Shown: positions 53,322-62,658, counted from the stretch's first letter. The stretch: DNA of 64,000 nucleotides from Ruminococcus sp. (GCA_015066785.1 SVNT01000007.1:50399-114398), one strand, 5' to 3'. Made by a program: numbers and translations. The notes: a model not told the origin generated them from the sequence alone.

Positions 53322-55591
53322 TGTTATTCCGCAAAATGCTCCGTGATATGAAGAACAACAAGATGCAGTTTGTTTCGATATTTATCATGGCGTTTCTCGG
53401 GGTTTTCATCTATATCGGAATAGGCGCCGAATGGTACGGAATTCAGCAGGTGTACAACAGCTATTTCGAAGAAACGGAAATGGCTGACGCCTGGGTTTAC
53501 GGAGAGAATATGACCGACCGTGATGTCAGGGACATCCTTCGTGTTGAAGGTGTAACAGCGGCAGAAAACCGCCTCACCATCAAAACGATAGGAGATTTCG
53601 GCAACAAGCCCGAGATAACACTCAGCTATATCGGCGATGAAGAAATTTCGAATATGGTTATCGTCAGCGGAAAAGAATATGACAGTTCCATCGACGGAAT
53701 ATGGCTCGACGACAACTTCGCAAAAGCAAAACGCCTTGAAGTCGGCGACGAAATCACCCTGAAGGCATTAGGGCTTGAAATCGAAAAAGAAATTGTCGGA
53801 ACGATAACGCACCCCGAATATGTCTACCACACATACGGCACCGAAATGTTCCCCGACAGATACAAATGTGGCTTTGCTTTCATTTCGGAAAACTATTTCC
53901 CGAAGAATATGACGCTTTTCCACACGGAAATCCTGATAAAAACCGACCGTGACGATATGGAGGAATTTGAAAAGGACATCTCCGACGCTCTTGACGGCGA
54001 TTACAGTATTTTTGTCGCAAGGGAGGATTTTCAGAGCTATTCCATGCTCGTTGACGAAGTCGCACAGCACAAGGCAATCGGAAGTGTATTGCCCATTGCG
54101 TTTCTTGCCATTGCAATCCTTGCAATTCTCACGACAATGACAAGACTTGTCGCGAATCAGCGCACGCAGATAGGCTCTCTTAAAGCACTCGGTTTCAGCA
54201 CACGGACAATACTTGCCCACTATATTTCCTACGGTTTCTGGCTGTCGCTTGCAGGCTCGATAACGGGCGCTGTTGTCGGCCCGATAACCATTCCGTTTCT
54301 GTTCTACCCCACCATGTCGCAATTCTATACCCTCCCCGACTGGCGCCCGGGATTTTCTCCCCTGTTCATCAGTATGATAATCCTATCGGTTGTGTCGTGT
54401 ACGGCGGCGGCGTATTTTTCGTGCAATAAGGTACTCAAGGATACCCCTGCACAGACTCTCCGCCCGAAATCACCGCCTGCACCAAAGGGAAAGATGCACC
54501 ACGCAAAATTCTGGCAGAAACTCAGCTTCAACACACAGTGGAACATCCGTGACACTCTTCGCGGAAAGATGCGTTCGCTTATGGCGATTGTCGGCGTGGC
54601 AGGCTGTACGGGGCTTATCGTATGCGCATTGGGCTCGATGGATTCAATGCGTGACATCGGAAGCTTCATATACATGAAAATGAACAGCTACAACACGCTG
54701 ATGACGGTTTCGGATTCTGCGACACAGCTTGAAATTGACAGCGTACTTCACCGTTTCAATTCAGGCTCGGAAATGCAGGCGTCGGCGGAATTTTCCTTCG
54801 GAAACACCACCGAAAACGGAATAATCACAATCACCGAGGCAAACGGGCTTGTCACCTATTACGACAAGGACGAAAATCCCGTTGAAATCCGTTCGGACGG
54901 CGTAATGCTCAGCAACCTTATGGCAAGCGACCTCGGCGTAAAGGTCGGCGACACGATAAGCTGGAATTTCTTCGGTGACGAAAAGGTATACCGCAGTAAA
55001 GTCGTCGGGACATATTTCTCCCCGACGGTGCAGGGTTTTGTCGCAACCCGTGAATACTACGAGGGACTTGCAAACGAGCTCAACTACAAGCCCACATCAA
55101 TATTCACCGCAGAAAAAGTAGAAAAGCTCTACCCCGGGATTTCAAATGTCCAGGACAACACAACGCTCTACGAGGCGTTTGAGCAGACGCTTTCTTCTAT
55201 GTTCACGATGATTTACCTGCTCATTCTTGCGGCGGCAATACTTGCTGTTGTGGTACTGTATAACCTCGGCATACTTTCGTATACCGAAAAAGAGCGTGAG
55301 CTTGCAACTCTGAAGGTTATCGGCTTTCAGGGAAGAAAACTGCGTTATCTCCTCTTTCAGCAGAATATCTGGCTGACGATTGTCGGATGTATCTTCGGTT
55401 TCCCGTTCGGCTACTGGCTGATTGAGGTAATGGTAGCAAGTATGAAAATGGATATGAAGATTGTCGTTTCCGCTTTCTCGATAATACTGAGTATCCTGCT
55501 GACATTTGCATTTTCAATCACGGTAAATATAATCTTCTCAAGAAGAATAAACGACCTTGATATGGTATCATCATTAAAAGGCGTGGAATAA
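53321..55591 (+). CDS. FtsX-like ABC transporter permease
   Basis: A 756-residue permease starting at GTG. Membrane segment near residues 20-40, a large extracellular MacB-type domain to about 245, three segments with QIGSLKALGFSTRTI near 285-300, a second single segment and extracellular domain, and a final three-segment FtsX domain with ERELATLKVIGFQGRKLRYL near 660. This is the doubled FtsX layout of exporters that act on extracellular substrates together with an HlyD adaptor. Last gene of the operon. Confidence 0.92.
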   Translation: MLFRKMLRDMKNNKMQFVSIFIMAFLGVFIYIGIGAEWYGIQQVYNSYFEETEMADAWVYGENMTDRDVRDILRVEGVTAAENRLTIKTIGDFGNKPEITLSYIGDEEISNMVIVSGKEYDSSIDGIWLDDNFAKAKRLEVGDEITLKALGLEIEKEIVGTITHPEYVYHTYGTEMFPDRYKCGFAFISENYFPKNMTLFHTEILIKTDRDDMEEFEKDISDALDGDYSIFVAREDFQSYSMLVDEVAQHKAIGSVLPIAFLAIAILAILTTMTRLVANQRTQIGSLKALGFSTRTILAHYISYGFWLSLAGSITGAVVGPITIPFLFYPTMSQFYTLPDWRPGFSPLFISMIILSVVSCTAAAYFSCNKVLKDTPAQTLRPKSPPAPKGKMHHAKFWQKLSFNTQWNIRDTLRGKMRSLMAIVGVAGCTGLIVCALGSMDSMRDIGSFIYMKMNSYNTLMTVSDSATQLEIDSVLHRFNSGSEMQASAEFSFGNTTENGIITITEANGLVTYYDKDENPVEIRSDGVMLSNLMASDLGVKVGDTISWNFFGDEKVYRSKVVGTYFSPTVQGFVATREYYEGLANELNYKPTSIFTAEKVEKLYPGISNVQDNTTLYEAFEQTLSSMFTMIYLLILAAAILAVVVLYNLGILSYTEKERELATLKVIGFQGRKLRYLLFQQNIWLTIVGCIFGFPFGYWLIEVMVASMKMDMKIVVSAFSIILSILLTFAFSITVNIIFSRRINDLDMVSSLKGVE

Positions 55592-55596
55592 AAAAT

Positions 55597-55634
55597 CAAG
55601 GGTATCGAGCGAATTACTCGATACCCTTGTTTAT
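55597..55634 (+). terminator. Terminator of the exporter operon
   Basis: CAAGGGTATCGAG pairs with its complement around a 7-base loop and is followed by T-rich sequence. Confidence 0.85.
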
Positions 55635-55707
55635 TGATTATATCTTTAATGTGAGTATGGTATAGAAGTGCGTAAAGTCACCGGGTGGATAAGTTACCAT
55701 TAAACCG

Positions 55708-56415
55708 TCAGAAACAGTGCGATGTGCCGGAGGCGACTTGCCTTCCGTTGAGTTCTTTTCTTCTTTCCTGCCAGTCGGGCAGATATTTCGTCATAAGCGC
55801 CTTGAAACGCTCTCCGTGATTACACTCAAAAAGATGACAAAGCTCGTGAACGACAACGTACTCAATCAGACGGTCGTTCTTTTCGGCAAGCATATCCGAA
55901 AACCACACACGCCGTTTTGTGACATTGCAGGTACCCCAGCGTGTTTTCATAGTTCTCACGGTGTACGGAATTTCTCCCACACCCATGATATTCCCCCACG
56001 CCGACATAAACGGCGCTATTCTTTCACCGAGAAGTTCCTTTGAGAGCAGTCGGAACGCATTTTTTCTGTCCTCTGCTGTACTGTCGGCGGGTATCCGCAT
56101 TATCACCGTATCGTCGACTATGTCGTAGCTGAATTTCTCACTCGGAACAATCAGCAGTTGTTTTTCTTCGCCGAAAAGCAGAACCTTATCCCCTGTCTTG
56201 TATTCACATTCGGGAATATCTGCGTCACCTGGCATTTCTTTGAGCTTACTGCGTATCCACGGGATTTTCGTGCGTATGAACTCCTCCGCTTCTTTATAGC
56301 TGACATACATCGGCACGGAGCAGTACACGCCTTTTTTCGTAATGCGAAGATTGAGATTTCTGACACGCTTTTTCTCAACAGCTATGTCAATTCCGTCAAC
56401 CGTCAACAGCTTCAT
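55708..56415 (-). CDS. YgjP-like zinc metallopeptidase (DUF45/M48-like)
   Basis: A 235-residue protein with the zinc motif VVHELCHLFECNHGERF near residues 188-204 (HExxH plus downstream His) and TRWGTCNVTKRRVWFSDML before it, both typical of the YgjP/WLM group. ATG 56415 is six bases after GGAGG; a longer reading from 56481 has no ribosome site. The start lies inside the end of the EamA gene, so the two are coupled. Physiological substrate is unknown. Confidence 0.87.
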   Translation of the reverse strand: MKLLTVDGIDIAVEKKRVRNLNLRITKKGVYCSVPMYVSYKEAEEFIRTKIPWIRSKLKEMPGDADIPECEYKTGDKVLLFGEEKQLLIVPSEKFSYDIVDDTVIMRIPADSTAEDRKNAFRLLSKELLGERIAPFMSAWGNIMGVGEIPYTVRTMKTRWGTCNVTKRRVWFSDMLAEKNDRLIEYVVVHELCHLFECNHGERFKALMTKYLPDWQERRKELNGRQVASGTSHCF

Positions 56416-57286
56416 CAATGCCCTCCGCATTTTTCTTGTTGTAGATAAACATTCCGACAGCAGTACCGATAATGAGAACATATCCGATTATGCTGAAAAC
56501 ATCGGGAATCTGGTCGAAGAGGAAAAAACCAAGGATTGCCGTGTAGACCACCTGCGAATAATCGAAAACCGAGATTTCTCTTGCAGGTGCGTAACAATAC
56601 GCCGCAGTAATCGCAAACTGCCCTCCCGATGCAAAAATTCCCGCAAAGACAAGGATTATAAACTGCTGCATCGTCATCGGTGAGAAGTTCATTATTATAT
56701 ACGGCAAGGTAACCGCAGTTGAAAACGCAGAGAAAAAGAACACGATAAACGGGCCTTTCTCTCCCCTCTGTCCGAGCTTTCGCACACAGGTATAAGCCAC
56801 ACCTGCGGAAAGCCCTCCGAGAAGTCCTGCAATAGCGGGGATAATATCGATATTCTGGAAAGTCGGCTTGACTACAAACATACTTCCGACAAAGGCAACT
56901 ATAACCGAAATCACCTGAACGGGAGTGAGCTTTTCTTTCAAAAATATGAAAGAGCAGACAATCGCAAAAAACGGTGACATTTTATTCAGCATAGTAGCGT
57001 CAGCTACAACAAGATGGTCTATCGAATAGAAATACAGCAGAAGTCCCGCTGTACCGAAGCTCGCACGGAGAATAAAGAACTTGAGGTTGCCCTTCTGTAT
57101 CTTAAATCCGATTTTCTGCTTAAAAATCAGAATAAGCGAGCATACAAGCGCAATGGAATTACGGAAAAAGCTCTTCTGCACCGACGGAACATCACCTGCA
57201 AGACGCACAAATATCGCCATTAAAGCAAAGCACATTCCTGCAATGAGGATGAATATAACTCCTTTATATTTTTTGTTTATTTTCAT
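56396..57286 (-). CDS. EamA/DMT family transporter
   Basis: A 296-residue membrane protein with ten predicted segments in two homologous halves: KGVIFILIAGMCFALMAIFV at the N-terminus and FIILVFAGIFASGGQFAITA in the second half. Such proteins export or import small metabolites; the substrate cannot be inferred. It is first in a two-gene leftward operon with the metallopeptidase. Confidence 0.9.
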   Translation of the reverse strand: MKINKKYKGVIFILIAGMCFALMAIFVRLAGDVPSVQKSFFRNSIALVCSLILIFKQKIGFKIQKGNLKFFILRASFGTAGLLLYFYSIDHLVVADATMLNKMSPFFAIVCSFIFLKEKLTPVQVISVIVAFVGSMFVVKPTFQNIDIIPAIAGLLGGLSAGVAYTCVRKLGQRGEKGPFIVFFFSAFSTAVTLPYIIMNFSPMTMQQFIILVFAGIFASGGQFAITAAYCYAPAREISVFDYSQVVYTAILGFFLFDQIPDVFSIIGYVLIIGTAVGMFIYNKKNAEGIDEAVDG

Positions 57287-57330
57287 ATTTCAGACCTCAG
57301 TTCCGTACCAAAAATAATTTTATACATTAT

Positions 57331-57359
57331 ATTATATACCGTTTTTTTGAAATTGGCAA
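57331..57359 (-). promoter_or_regulatory. Promoter of the EamA-metallopeptidase operon
   Basis: TTGCCA, 17 bases, TATAAT on the minus strand. Confidence 0.65.
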
Positions 57360-57497
57360 TAGAATTGCCGTGAAAATCGGATTTTTCCGCACATACGCAA
57401 AACTGAAATGAAGTAAGAGAAACCTAGAGAAAACGAGCAAAACAGAGAGAAAACGCAAGATTGAGGGATATATTTTAAAAATTCGGCAAAATGACTA

Positions 57498-57526
57498 TTG
57501 ACAGCCGTAAACAAAGGAGTTATAAT
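57498..57526 (+). promoter_or_regulatory. Promoter of rplM-rpsI
   Basis: TTGACA, 17 bases, TATAAT. Between the two divergent promoters (57360-57497) there is only purine-rich sequence with repeated GAGAAAAC-like words. Confidence 0.85.
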
Positions 57527-57532
57527 AGTTCT

Positions 57533-57649
57533 TGCATGTCGAGGGACATTCTGCCTGTATGAAAATACAGGTCTTGCGGGAATGAGAAAAACAACGATTT
57601 TAACCCGAAATCGTTGCTCGATGAAAATTATTAACGGAGGAACAGAAAT
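57533..57649 (+). promoter_or_regulatory. 5' leader of rplM-rpsI, candidate L13 leader
   Basis: The approximately 117-base leader can form CCTGTAT/ATACAGG with a GAAA loop (57554-57571) and CAACGATTT/AAATCGTTG (57592-57616). L13 leaders that bind L13 are known in Firmicutes at this position; membership here rests on position and hairpins only. Confidence 0.5.
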
Positions 57650-58078
57650 ATGTCTACATTTATGGCAAATGCGAATACAGTAACTCGCAAATGGTACATC
57701 TTAGATGCAGCTGGCAAGCCTCTCGGCCGTGTTGCTGCACAGGCTGCTGCTATCCTCAGAGGAAAGCACAAGCCCACTTACACACCGCATGTTGACTGTG
57801 GTGACCACGTAATCATCATCAACTGTGCAGAAGCAGTTCTCACAGGTAAGAAGCTCGACCAGAAGAAGCTCCAGTGGCACACAGGCTGGATCGGCGGTCT
57901 CAAGGAAGTAAAGTATTCAAAGCTCATGGCTGAAAATCCTGAAAAGGCAATGACAGTCGCAGTTGAAGGAATGCTCCCCGGTAACTCTCTCGGAAGAGCT
58001 GCTGCAAAGCGTCTCAGAGTTTACAAGGATGCTAACCACAACAACGCTGCACAGAAGCCTGAAGTATATAACGTATAA
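57650..58078 (+). CDS. rplM: 50S ribosomal protein L13
   Basis: A 142-residue L13 with RKWYILDAAGKPLGRVAAQA at the N-terminus, GDHVIIINCAEAVLTGKK in the centre and GMLPGNSLGRAAAKRLRVY near residue 109. Assembles early on 23S rRNA. ACGGAGG precedes the ATG, and rpsI follows after 14 bases. Confidence 0.97.
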   Translation: MSTFMANANTVTRKWYILDAAGKPLGRVAAQAAAILRGKHKPTYTPHVDCGDHVIIINCAEAVLTGKKLDQKKLQWHTGWIGGLKEVKYSKLMAENPEKAMTVAVEGMLPGNSLGRAAAKRLRVYKDANHNNAAQKPEVYNV

Positions 58079-58092
58079 AGGAGGCAACATAA

Positions 58093-58494
58093 ATGTACGA
58101 ATCTAAAGAAAAATACTACTATGGTACAGGAAGAAGAAAGCATTCTGTTGCCAGAGTAAGAGTTTATAAGGGAACAGGCAATATCACAATCAACGGAAGA
58201 AACATCGACGATTATTTCGGTCTTGAAACACTCAAGCTCATCGTCAGACAGCCTCTCGCTCTCACAGACAACATCGACAAGTTCGATATCGTATGTACAG
58301 TAGCAGGCGGCGGTGTTACAGGTCAGGCCGGTGCTATCCGTCACGGCCTTTCAAGAGCTCTCCTCGTGTTCAATCCTGAACTTCGCCCTATCCTCAAGAA
58401 GGAAGGTTTCCTTACAAGAGACCCTCGTATGAAGGAAAGAAAGAAGTACGGACTCAAGGCTGCTCGTCGTGCACCTCAGTTTTCAAAGAGATAA
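58093..58494 (+). CDS. rpsI: 30S ribosomal protein S9
   Basis: A 133-residue S9: [20 protein letters not shown] at the N-terminus, [20 protein letters not shown] near residue 76, and the typical end [19 protein letters not shown], whose basic tail reaches the P-site tRNA. The gene's 3' end is a known integration site of mobile elements, and an integrase gene points at it from the right. Confidence 0.97.
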   Translation: MYESKEKYYYGTGRRKHSVARVRVYKGTGNITINGRNIDDYFGLETLKLIVRQPLALTDNIDKFDIVCTVAGGGVTGQAGAIRHGLSRALLVFNPELRPILKKEGFLTRDPRMKERKKYGLKAARRAPQFSKR

Positions 58495-58506
58495 TTTCAG
58501 CCCTTA

Positions 58507-58565
58507 CAAACCTCGTATTTATGCGGTTTGGGGCATACAAAAACAGAAAAATGTCATTTTTCTGT
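58507..58565. repeat. Palindromes between rpsI and the integrase (possible core attachment region)
   Basis: CAAACC and GGTTTG are inverted around a 12-base spacer (58507-58530); ACAGAAAAATG and its complement flank a single T (58543-58565). The location between the rpsI end and an integrase gene suggests att-site structure, but the partner copy is not in the window. Confidence 0.4.
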
Positions 58566-58580
58566 CATTATTTCAAGGAC

Positions 58581-58614
58581 AAATCCCGTTGTTGCAAAAC
58601 AACGGGATTTTTTG
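58581..58614 (+). terminator. Terminator of rplM-rpsI
   Basis: AAATCCCGTTGTT pairs with AACAACGGGATTT and ends in T6. Confidence 0.8.
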
Positions 58615-58626
58615 TATCCTCTTGTA

Positions 58627-59778
58627 TTATGCAAGTTTAAGCGATATTAAATCCGCAACCTTCATCTTTGAGCTTTTGAGTACGTCCGCATACACATCTG
58701 CCGTAACCTCAACACCGCTGTGGCCGAGGTGTTCCGAAACAATCTTTAAATCCACGCCGCTGTTAAGCAATAAAGTAGCGTTCAGATGCCGCATCTGGTG
58801 CAGAGTCATTGTTTCAAACTCCGTGCCTTTGGTAAATCGCTTGAATGATGTGTACACGGAACCTCTGTCCCTGTAATTGCCAAGTGCAGACGTAAACACC
58901 ATTTCGGGGTGAGTGCATTTTGTGCCGAGGGTTTTAATCAGCTCATCCTGAAAGGCTTTGTGTTCCATAAGTATATCGTGCAAGGTCTGGCTCATTCCTA
59001 TAACACGCTGACTGCTTTCGGTTTTTGGCGTCGTAAGAAAATGTTTGCCTGCGATGTCTGCAAGATTATAGTTGATTGAAATTGTGCGGTTTTCAAAATC
59101 AATATCCTCCCATCGCAAGCCAAGACATTCTCCCGAACGCATTCCCGTGTAAAGAAGCACCTTGACAATTGTTTTAAGGTCAGCGTCCCACTTTTCCGTA
59201 TCAAGAAAATTAAGGAACGCTTTGACTTGCTGCTCATCCATAACGGGCTTTTTGTTTCTTTTACGCTTCGGAAGAATAACGTGCTTGCAGGGAGTGTCAC
59301 GGATAAAGCCCTGTTCAACGGCACGGGTGAGAATGCTTTGCATTACAACATATATTTTCTTCACTGTGTTAGGATTAAGCGTGTAGCTTTGCATAAGCTC
59401 AGTAATTTTCGGCGTTGTAATATCCTTCAGCTTCATATTCCCGATTTTGGGTGCAAGATGATTTTCGTACTGACTTTTGTAGTTATACACCGTACTTTCC
59501 TTTAATTCAACAGGTGCATAATTCTGAAAGTACCATTCAGCCAGCTCTGAAAACCGCATATTTTCTCTGAGCGTGGAATATCCACGACAGTGCTGCTCGT
59601 ATTCAACGGCATATTCCTGTGCCATTTTGCGCCCCTTGCTTTCCGTTGTATGCGGCGGAATTTTAAAGGTTGTCGTTTTCTGAATCTGATTGCCGTTCAA
59701 ATCATATCCGAGAGAAACACGGATACGATACGAAATGATTTCGCCGTTTTTATTCTTATTAGCGATAATATTTGCCAT
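58627..59778 (-). CDS. Tyrosine integrase of the mobile element
   Basis: A 383-residue phage-type integrase: N-terminal arm-binding domain (about 1-65), SAM-like core-binding domain with YKSQYENHLAPKIG near 100, and catalytic domain with Arg in GMRSGECLGLRW near 213, HQMRHLNATLLL near 327, LGHSGVEVTADVYADV with the last His and the nucleophile Tyr near 361. The start is ATG 59778, ten bases after AGGAGG; a TTG eight codons earlier overlaps that site. It faces rpsI, as expected for an element integrated at that gene. Confidence 0.93.
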   Translation of the reverse strand: MANIIANKNKNGEIISYRIRVSLGYDLNGNQIQKTTTFKIPPHTTESKGRKMAQEYAVEYEQHCRGYSTLRENMRFSELAEWYFQNYAPVELKESTVYNYKSQYENHLAPKIGNMKLKDITTPKITELMQSYTLNPNTVKKIYVVMQSILTRAVEQGFIRDTPCKHVILPKRKRNKKPVMDEQQVKAFLNFLDTEKWDADLKTIVKVLLYTGMRSGECLGLRWEDIDFENRTISINYNLADIAGKHFLTTPKTESSQRVIGMSQTLHDILMEHKAFQDELIKTLGTKCTHPEMVFTSALGNYRDRGSVYTSFKRFTKGTEFETMTLHQMRHLNATLLLNSGVDLKIVSEHLGHSGVEVTADVYADVLKSSKMKVADLISLKLA

Positions 59779-59805
59779 ATAATCAAGTCCTCCTACGTTC
59801 AATTA

Positions 59806-59879
59806 TTATGGCATACCTCTACACCCTAATTATACCACTTTCGCGCTGTAAAGTCAAGAAGCGTAAAGGCACGCCATAA
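59806..59879 (-). promoter_or_regulatory. Integrase promoter flanked by inverted repeats
   Basis: TTGACT, 17 bases, TATAAT (59829-59857, minus strand) lies between TTATGGCATACC (59806-59817) and GGCACGCCATAA (59868-59879), an inverted pair differing at two positions. These may be operator or integrase arm sites. Confidence 0.65.
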
Positions 59880-59884
59880 AATAT

Positions 59885-61099
59885 TTATCTTGATTTATGA
59901 TTAACAACAGGCTTCAGGAATTCCTCCAGCTTTTCTTTCAGTCTGTGATTTCTGATAAACTCCATAACCCTGTCGAACTTCTCTTGTAAGGCTTTCAGTA
60001 AAGATTTGGTCTGGGTAAGTTCTTTTTCCTTGTCCTCAATGCGCTTTTCAAGCTGATACCGTTCCTGTTTTAAACACATCACATCATTTGTCAATATATG
60101 CACCTGCGAGGAAATAACCTCAGTTTCCTTTTTCAGTTTCTTGTTTTCCTCTGCGAAATCAATATCATCTGCAACGGTTTCATAAAACCTGCCATACTCA
60201 TACTCAAGTTGATGAAGCTTACCCGATAGGTTGTCCCTCTCTGATTTCAAACTTTCATTCTCATTTCTCAAAGAAAGACACTCCGCTTTAAGCTGAACAT
60301 TTTCCGTTTCAGCTTTTTTCGCACTCACATATTTTTTCGCCGCAGCGGAGAGCATTTCAAAATCGTCCTTCTTGATAGCAACTGTGTTCAGCGGAAGATT
60401 TGCGGCTTTGATTTCCTCGATATTCTTAATCTCTGCAAGCTGCTCTGTTGTTGCGGCAAGCTGTTCTTCCACCTTTTTCAGCTTGTATTCCGCAACGGAC
60501 AAATGCTCGGCGGTGCTTCCTTTTTCGCCACGCTCCAAGTCGTATCCGCGGGAGGTAATGAAATCGTAGTATTCATCTTGCAGACGTGAATAGCTGTCCC
60601 GACCTTTCCAGAACTCCGAGCAATTGATACGCTTGCAGGGGTTGCCCTTTCTGTCCTTGCCGTTGATGACAGGAATGAAAGCGACGTGCATATGCGGAGT
60701 GGCTTCGTCCATATGTACCACAGCAGAGAGAACATACTGCTCGCCGCCAACCTTTGCCGTTACAAAATTGTAAGCGTCCTTAAAGAACCGCTGTGTTCTC
60801 TCTTTGCCGAGCCTGTCGAAAAATTCTTTATCCGATGTGATTACAAACTCACAGAGAATGGTGCTTTGCTTCTCACCGTGCAGACGTAAGTTGCCTTTCA
60901 ACTCCTGTCGGGTGCGTATCCTCTCAAATTCCTGCCGATAAGTTTCAGCCTGTATCCTCTTAAGGTGATAATTTTCAGATGTGCGTGATAGGTCAATATC
61001 CTTATTGCTGTAATTATGATTGAGCCTTTCGTTGTGACGTTCAAGGAGGGGTACGGCATTCATCTTGTGATTTTCGTTTCTGATAATTGCGTAGCTCAA
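59885..61099 (-). CDS. MobV family relaxase (Pre/Mob)
   Basis: A 404-residue protein. Residues 1-200 form the relaxase: MSYAIIRNENHKM at the N-terminus, and LSAVVHMDEATPHMHVAFIP near 126, the three-His metal motif HxDExTPHMH that defines MobV. Residues 200-390 are a long coiled coil. MobV relaxases nick oriT and allow mobilisation by a helper conjugation system; no conjugation machinery is present here. It is transcribed toward the integrase. Confidence 0.93.
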   Translation of the reverse strand: MSYAIIRNENHKMNAVPLLERHNERLNHNYSNKDIDLSRTSENYHLKRIQAETYRQEFERIRTRQELKGNLRLHGEKQSTILCEFVITSDKEFFDRLGKERTQRFFKDAYNFVTAKVGGEQYVLSAVVHMDEATPHMHVAFIPVINGKDRKGNPCKRINCSEFWKGRDSYSRLQDEYYDFITSRGYDLERGEKGSTAEHLSVAEYKLKKVEEQLAATTEQLAEIKNIEEIKAANLPLNTVAIKKDDFEMLSAAAKKYVSAKKAETENVQLKAECLSLRNENESLKSERDNLSGKLHQLEYEYGRFYETVADDIDFAEENKKLKKETEVISSQVHILTNDVMCLKQERYQLEKRIEDKEKELTQTKSLLKALQEKFDRVMEFIRNHRLKEKLEEFLKPVVNHKSR

Positions 61100-61170
61100 T
61101 GTTTTTCACTCCTTTTTCTGTTCGGGAATCTTTCAGGGGCAAACTTATTCTGCGGAATAGTTCTAACTAA

Positions 61171-61207
61171 CCCACTAGGACTATTTTGCAGGCAAATAGT
61201 CCGTGGG
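61171..61207. other. Candidate oriT hairpin
   Basis: CCCAC and GGACTATTT pair with AAATAGTCC and GTGGG around the loop TGCAGGC, 70 bases upstream of the MobV gene, where MobV oriT sites usually lie. The nick site is not identified. Confidence 0.5.
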
Positions 61208-61280
61208 CAAGCAGTTCCTCTTGACCCCTCTGAAAAGCGGTCACAGACCGCAGGTGAGCAGATGGATACCCTCTGCATTC

Positions 61281-61365
61281 TGCGACGATATGCGACGATG
61301 TGACGGTGTTTTCGGTACCGCACCCGCTGTCATAAATATCGTCGCAACCGTCGCACACCGTCACG
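61281..61365. repeat. Clustered direct and inverted repeats (possible origin)
   Basis: TGCGACGATA, TGCGACGATG and TGACGGTGT are followed 30 bases later by complementary ATATCGTCGC, ACCGTCGCA and ACACCGTCAC. The set overlaps the 3' end of the RepA-like gene and could be an iteron-type origin or binding sites of the small helix-turn-helix protein. Confidence 0.5.
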
Positions 61366-62371
61366 GCTTGGTGTGTGCAAGCCGTATCAGACGTCCGCCG
61401 TGAGTATGCTTATTTGTGTAAGAAATGCCATACTCGTTGTACAGCCGACCTGCATTTACGTTCAGCTTTCTTGTGAGAGCATTAGGCGATATGTCGGATT
61501 TAAGGATTTCGGCAAGCTGCGTCGGCGACCCTTCCCACAGAGAATTATTTACATTGACAATTTCAGCGATTGCTTCAAGTATAGGTTCGGGAGGCTCTTT
61601 CCATAGTTTGGTTTCGGTGCGTTCCAAATCCCAGCATAATGTTTCGGGGTTGCGGATAAGATACAGCTTCTGGTCTTGCTGGTCACGTCCCGAAATTTCA
61701 AGAACGGCAGAATTGCCGACCCTCTTTTCCTTGTAAAGAAGAAAAGCGCCGTCTGCCGCACCGAGCAAGCCGTTTGTTCCCGAAATCATATCAAAATTAT
61801 CCTCCGAACGCTGCTTGCGTGTGTGATGAACAAGCAGCAGACATATTCCACAGCTGTCTGCAAAATGCTTGAGCCGAGTGATAATTTCATAGTCGTTGGC
61901 GTAGCTGTAATTATCTCCGCCTGCTTCACGTACCTTTTGCAAAGTATCAATAATTATCAGCCTTGTGTCGGGGTGTTCTCGGATAAACCTCTGAAGCTGT
62001 TCGTCAAGCCCCTTGCCAAGCTGATTTGCAGAGGTTGCAAAGAAAAGGTTGTCTGTGCTTTCTGTTCCAAACATACGGTACATTCTTTCCTGTAATCGTC
62101 GGTAATCATCTTCAAGGGCAAGGTACAGAACAGTACCTTTGCGGACTGGGTAATTCCAAAGAGGGATACCCGTACTGATGTGATATGCGAGCTGTGCCAT
62201 AAAGAAGCTTTTGCCCAGCTTCGGTGCGCCGACGAAAAGATATGTTCCCGAATACAGCAGACCGTCAATCAGAGGCGGCCTGCTTTCAAATACGGTTTCA
62301 TAAATCTCGTTCATCGAAACGGTTTTCAGATATGCAGGGTCAAGCATTTTCTGATATTCTCTGTAATCCAT
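61361..62371 (-). CDS. RepA-like AAA ATPase
   Basis: A 336-residue RecA-fold ATPase of the AAA_25/RepA group: Walker A LFVGAPKLGKSFFMAQ near residue 48, TVLYLALEDDYRRLQERM near 84, Walker B LIIIDTLQKV near 140, and LLLVHHTRKQ near 178 followed by the ISGTNGLLGAADG sensor loop. The C-terminal 90 residues look like a winged-helix unit. Such proteins are hexameric helicases of plasmids and mobilisable elements, supporting replication. It overlaps the previous gene by one base (TGATG). Confidence 0.87.
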   Translation of the reverse strand: MDYREYQKMLDPAYLKTVSMNEIYETVFESRPPLIDGLLYSGTYLFVGAPKLGKSFFMAQLAYHISTGIPLWNYPVRKGTVLYLALEDDYRRLQERMYRMFGTESTDNLFFATSANQLGKGLDEQLQRFIREHPDTRLIIIDTLQKVREAGGDNYSYANDYEIITRLKHFADSCGICLLLVHHTRKQRSEDNFDMISGTNGLLGAADGAFLLYKEKRVGNSAVLEISGRDQQDQKLYLIRNPETLCWDLERTETKLWKEPPEPILEAIAEIVNVNNSLWEGSPTQLAEILKSDISPNALTRKLNVNAGRLYNEYGISYTNKHTHGGRLIRLAHTKP

Positions 62372-62658
62372 CAGGCAATACCTCCCAAGTATTCCAGCAG
62401 CCCAGCCCTGCTGACGAGAATTTTACCACGCTTGCCCTGACCCGTTCTGATGAACGGTATCTTTTCCTGTGCAACAAGCTGACGGACGGTGTGTTCGGAT
62501 AAGCCTTTCACAGCCTCAGTGCATTCCTTGACGGTCAGCATTTCGACAGGCGCAAATGATTTCTGCTCTGTAATTTGCTGTTCGTTCTCAACTTCGATTA
62601 CAGCGTTGAGCATTGCAACAATTTGAGCGATAAGTTCCTGCTTTGTCTTTCTTGTCAT
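62371..62658 (-). CDS. Small helix-turn-helix (excisionase-like) protein
   Basis: A 95-residue protein with a MerR/excisionase-type helix-turn-helix: VEMLTVKECTEAVKGLSEHT, then LVAQEKIPFIRTGQG and KILVSRAGLLEYLGG. Probably binds element DNA to guide excision or replication. The start is ATG 62658 next to GGAGGAAGG; a longer version from 62697 is unlikely. It is first in the leftward operon with repA. Upstream (62700-62830), inverted ACCTAC/GTAGGT boxes separated by about 40 bases are seen but no clear promoter. Confidence 0.8.
   Translation of the reverse strand: MTRKTKQELIAQIVAMLNAVIEVENEQQITEQKSFAPVEMLTVKECTEAVKGLSEHTVRQLVAQEKIPFIRTGQGKRGKILVSRAGLLEYLGGIA

Noticed and set aside
61171..61365. 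CRISPR array
   Set aside because: The repeats are few, short and partly inverted, with no regular spacers and no cas genes.
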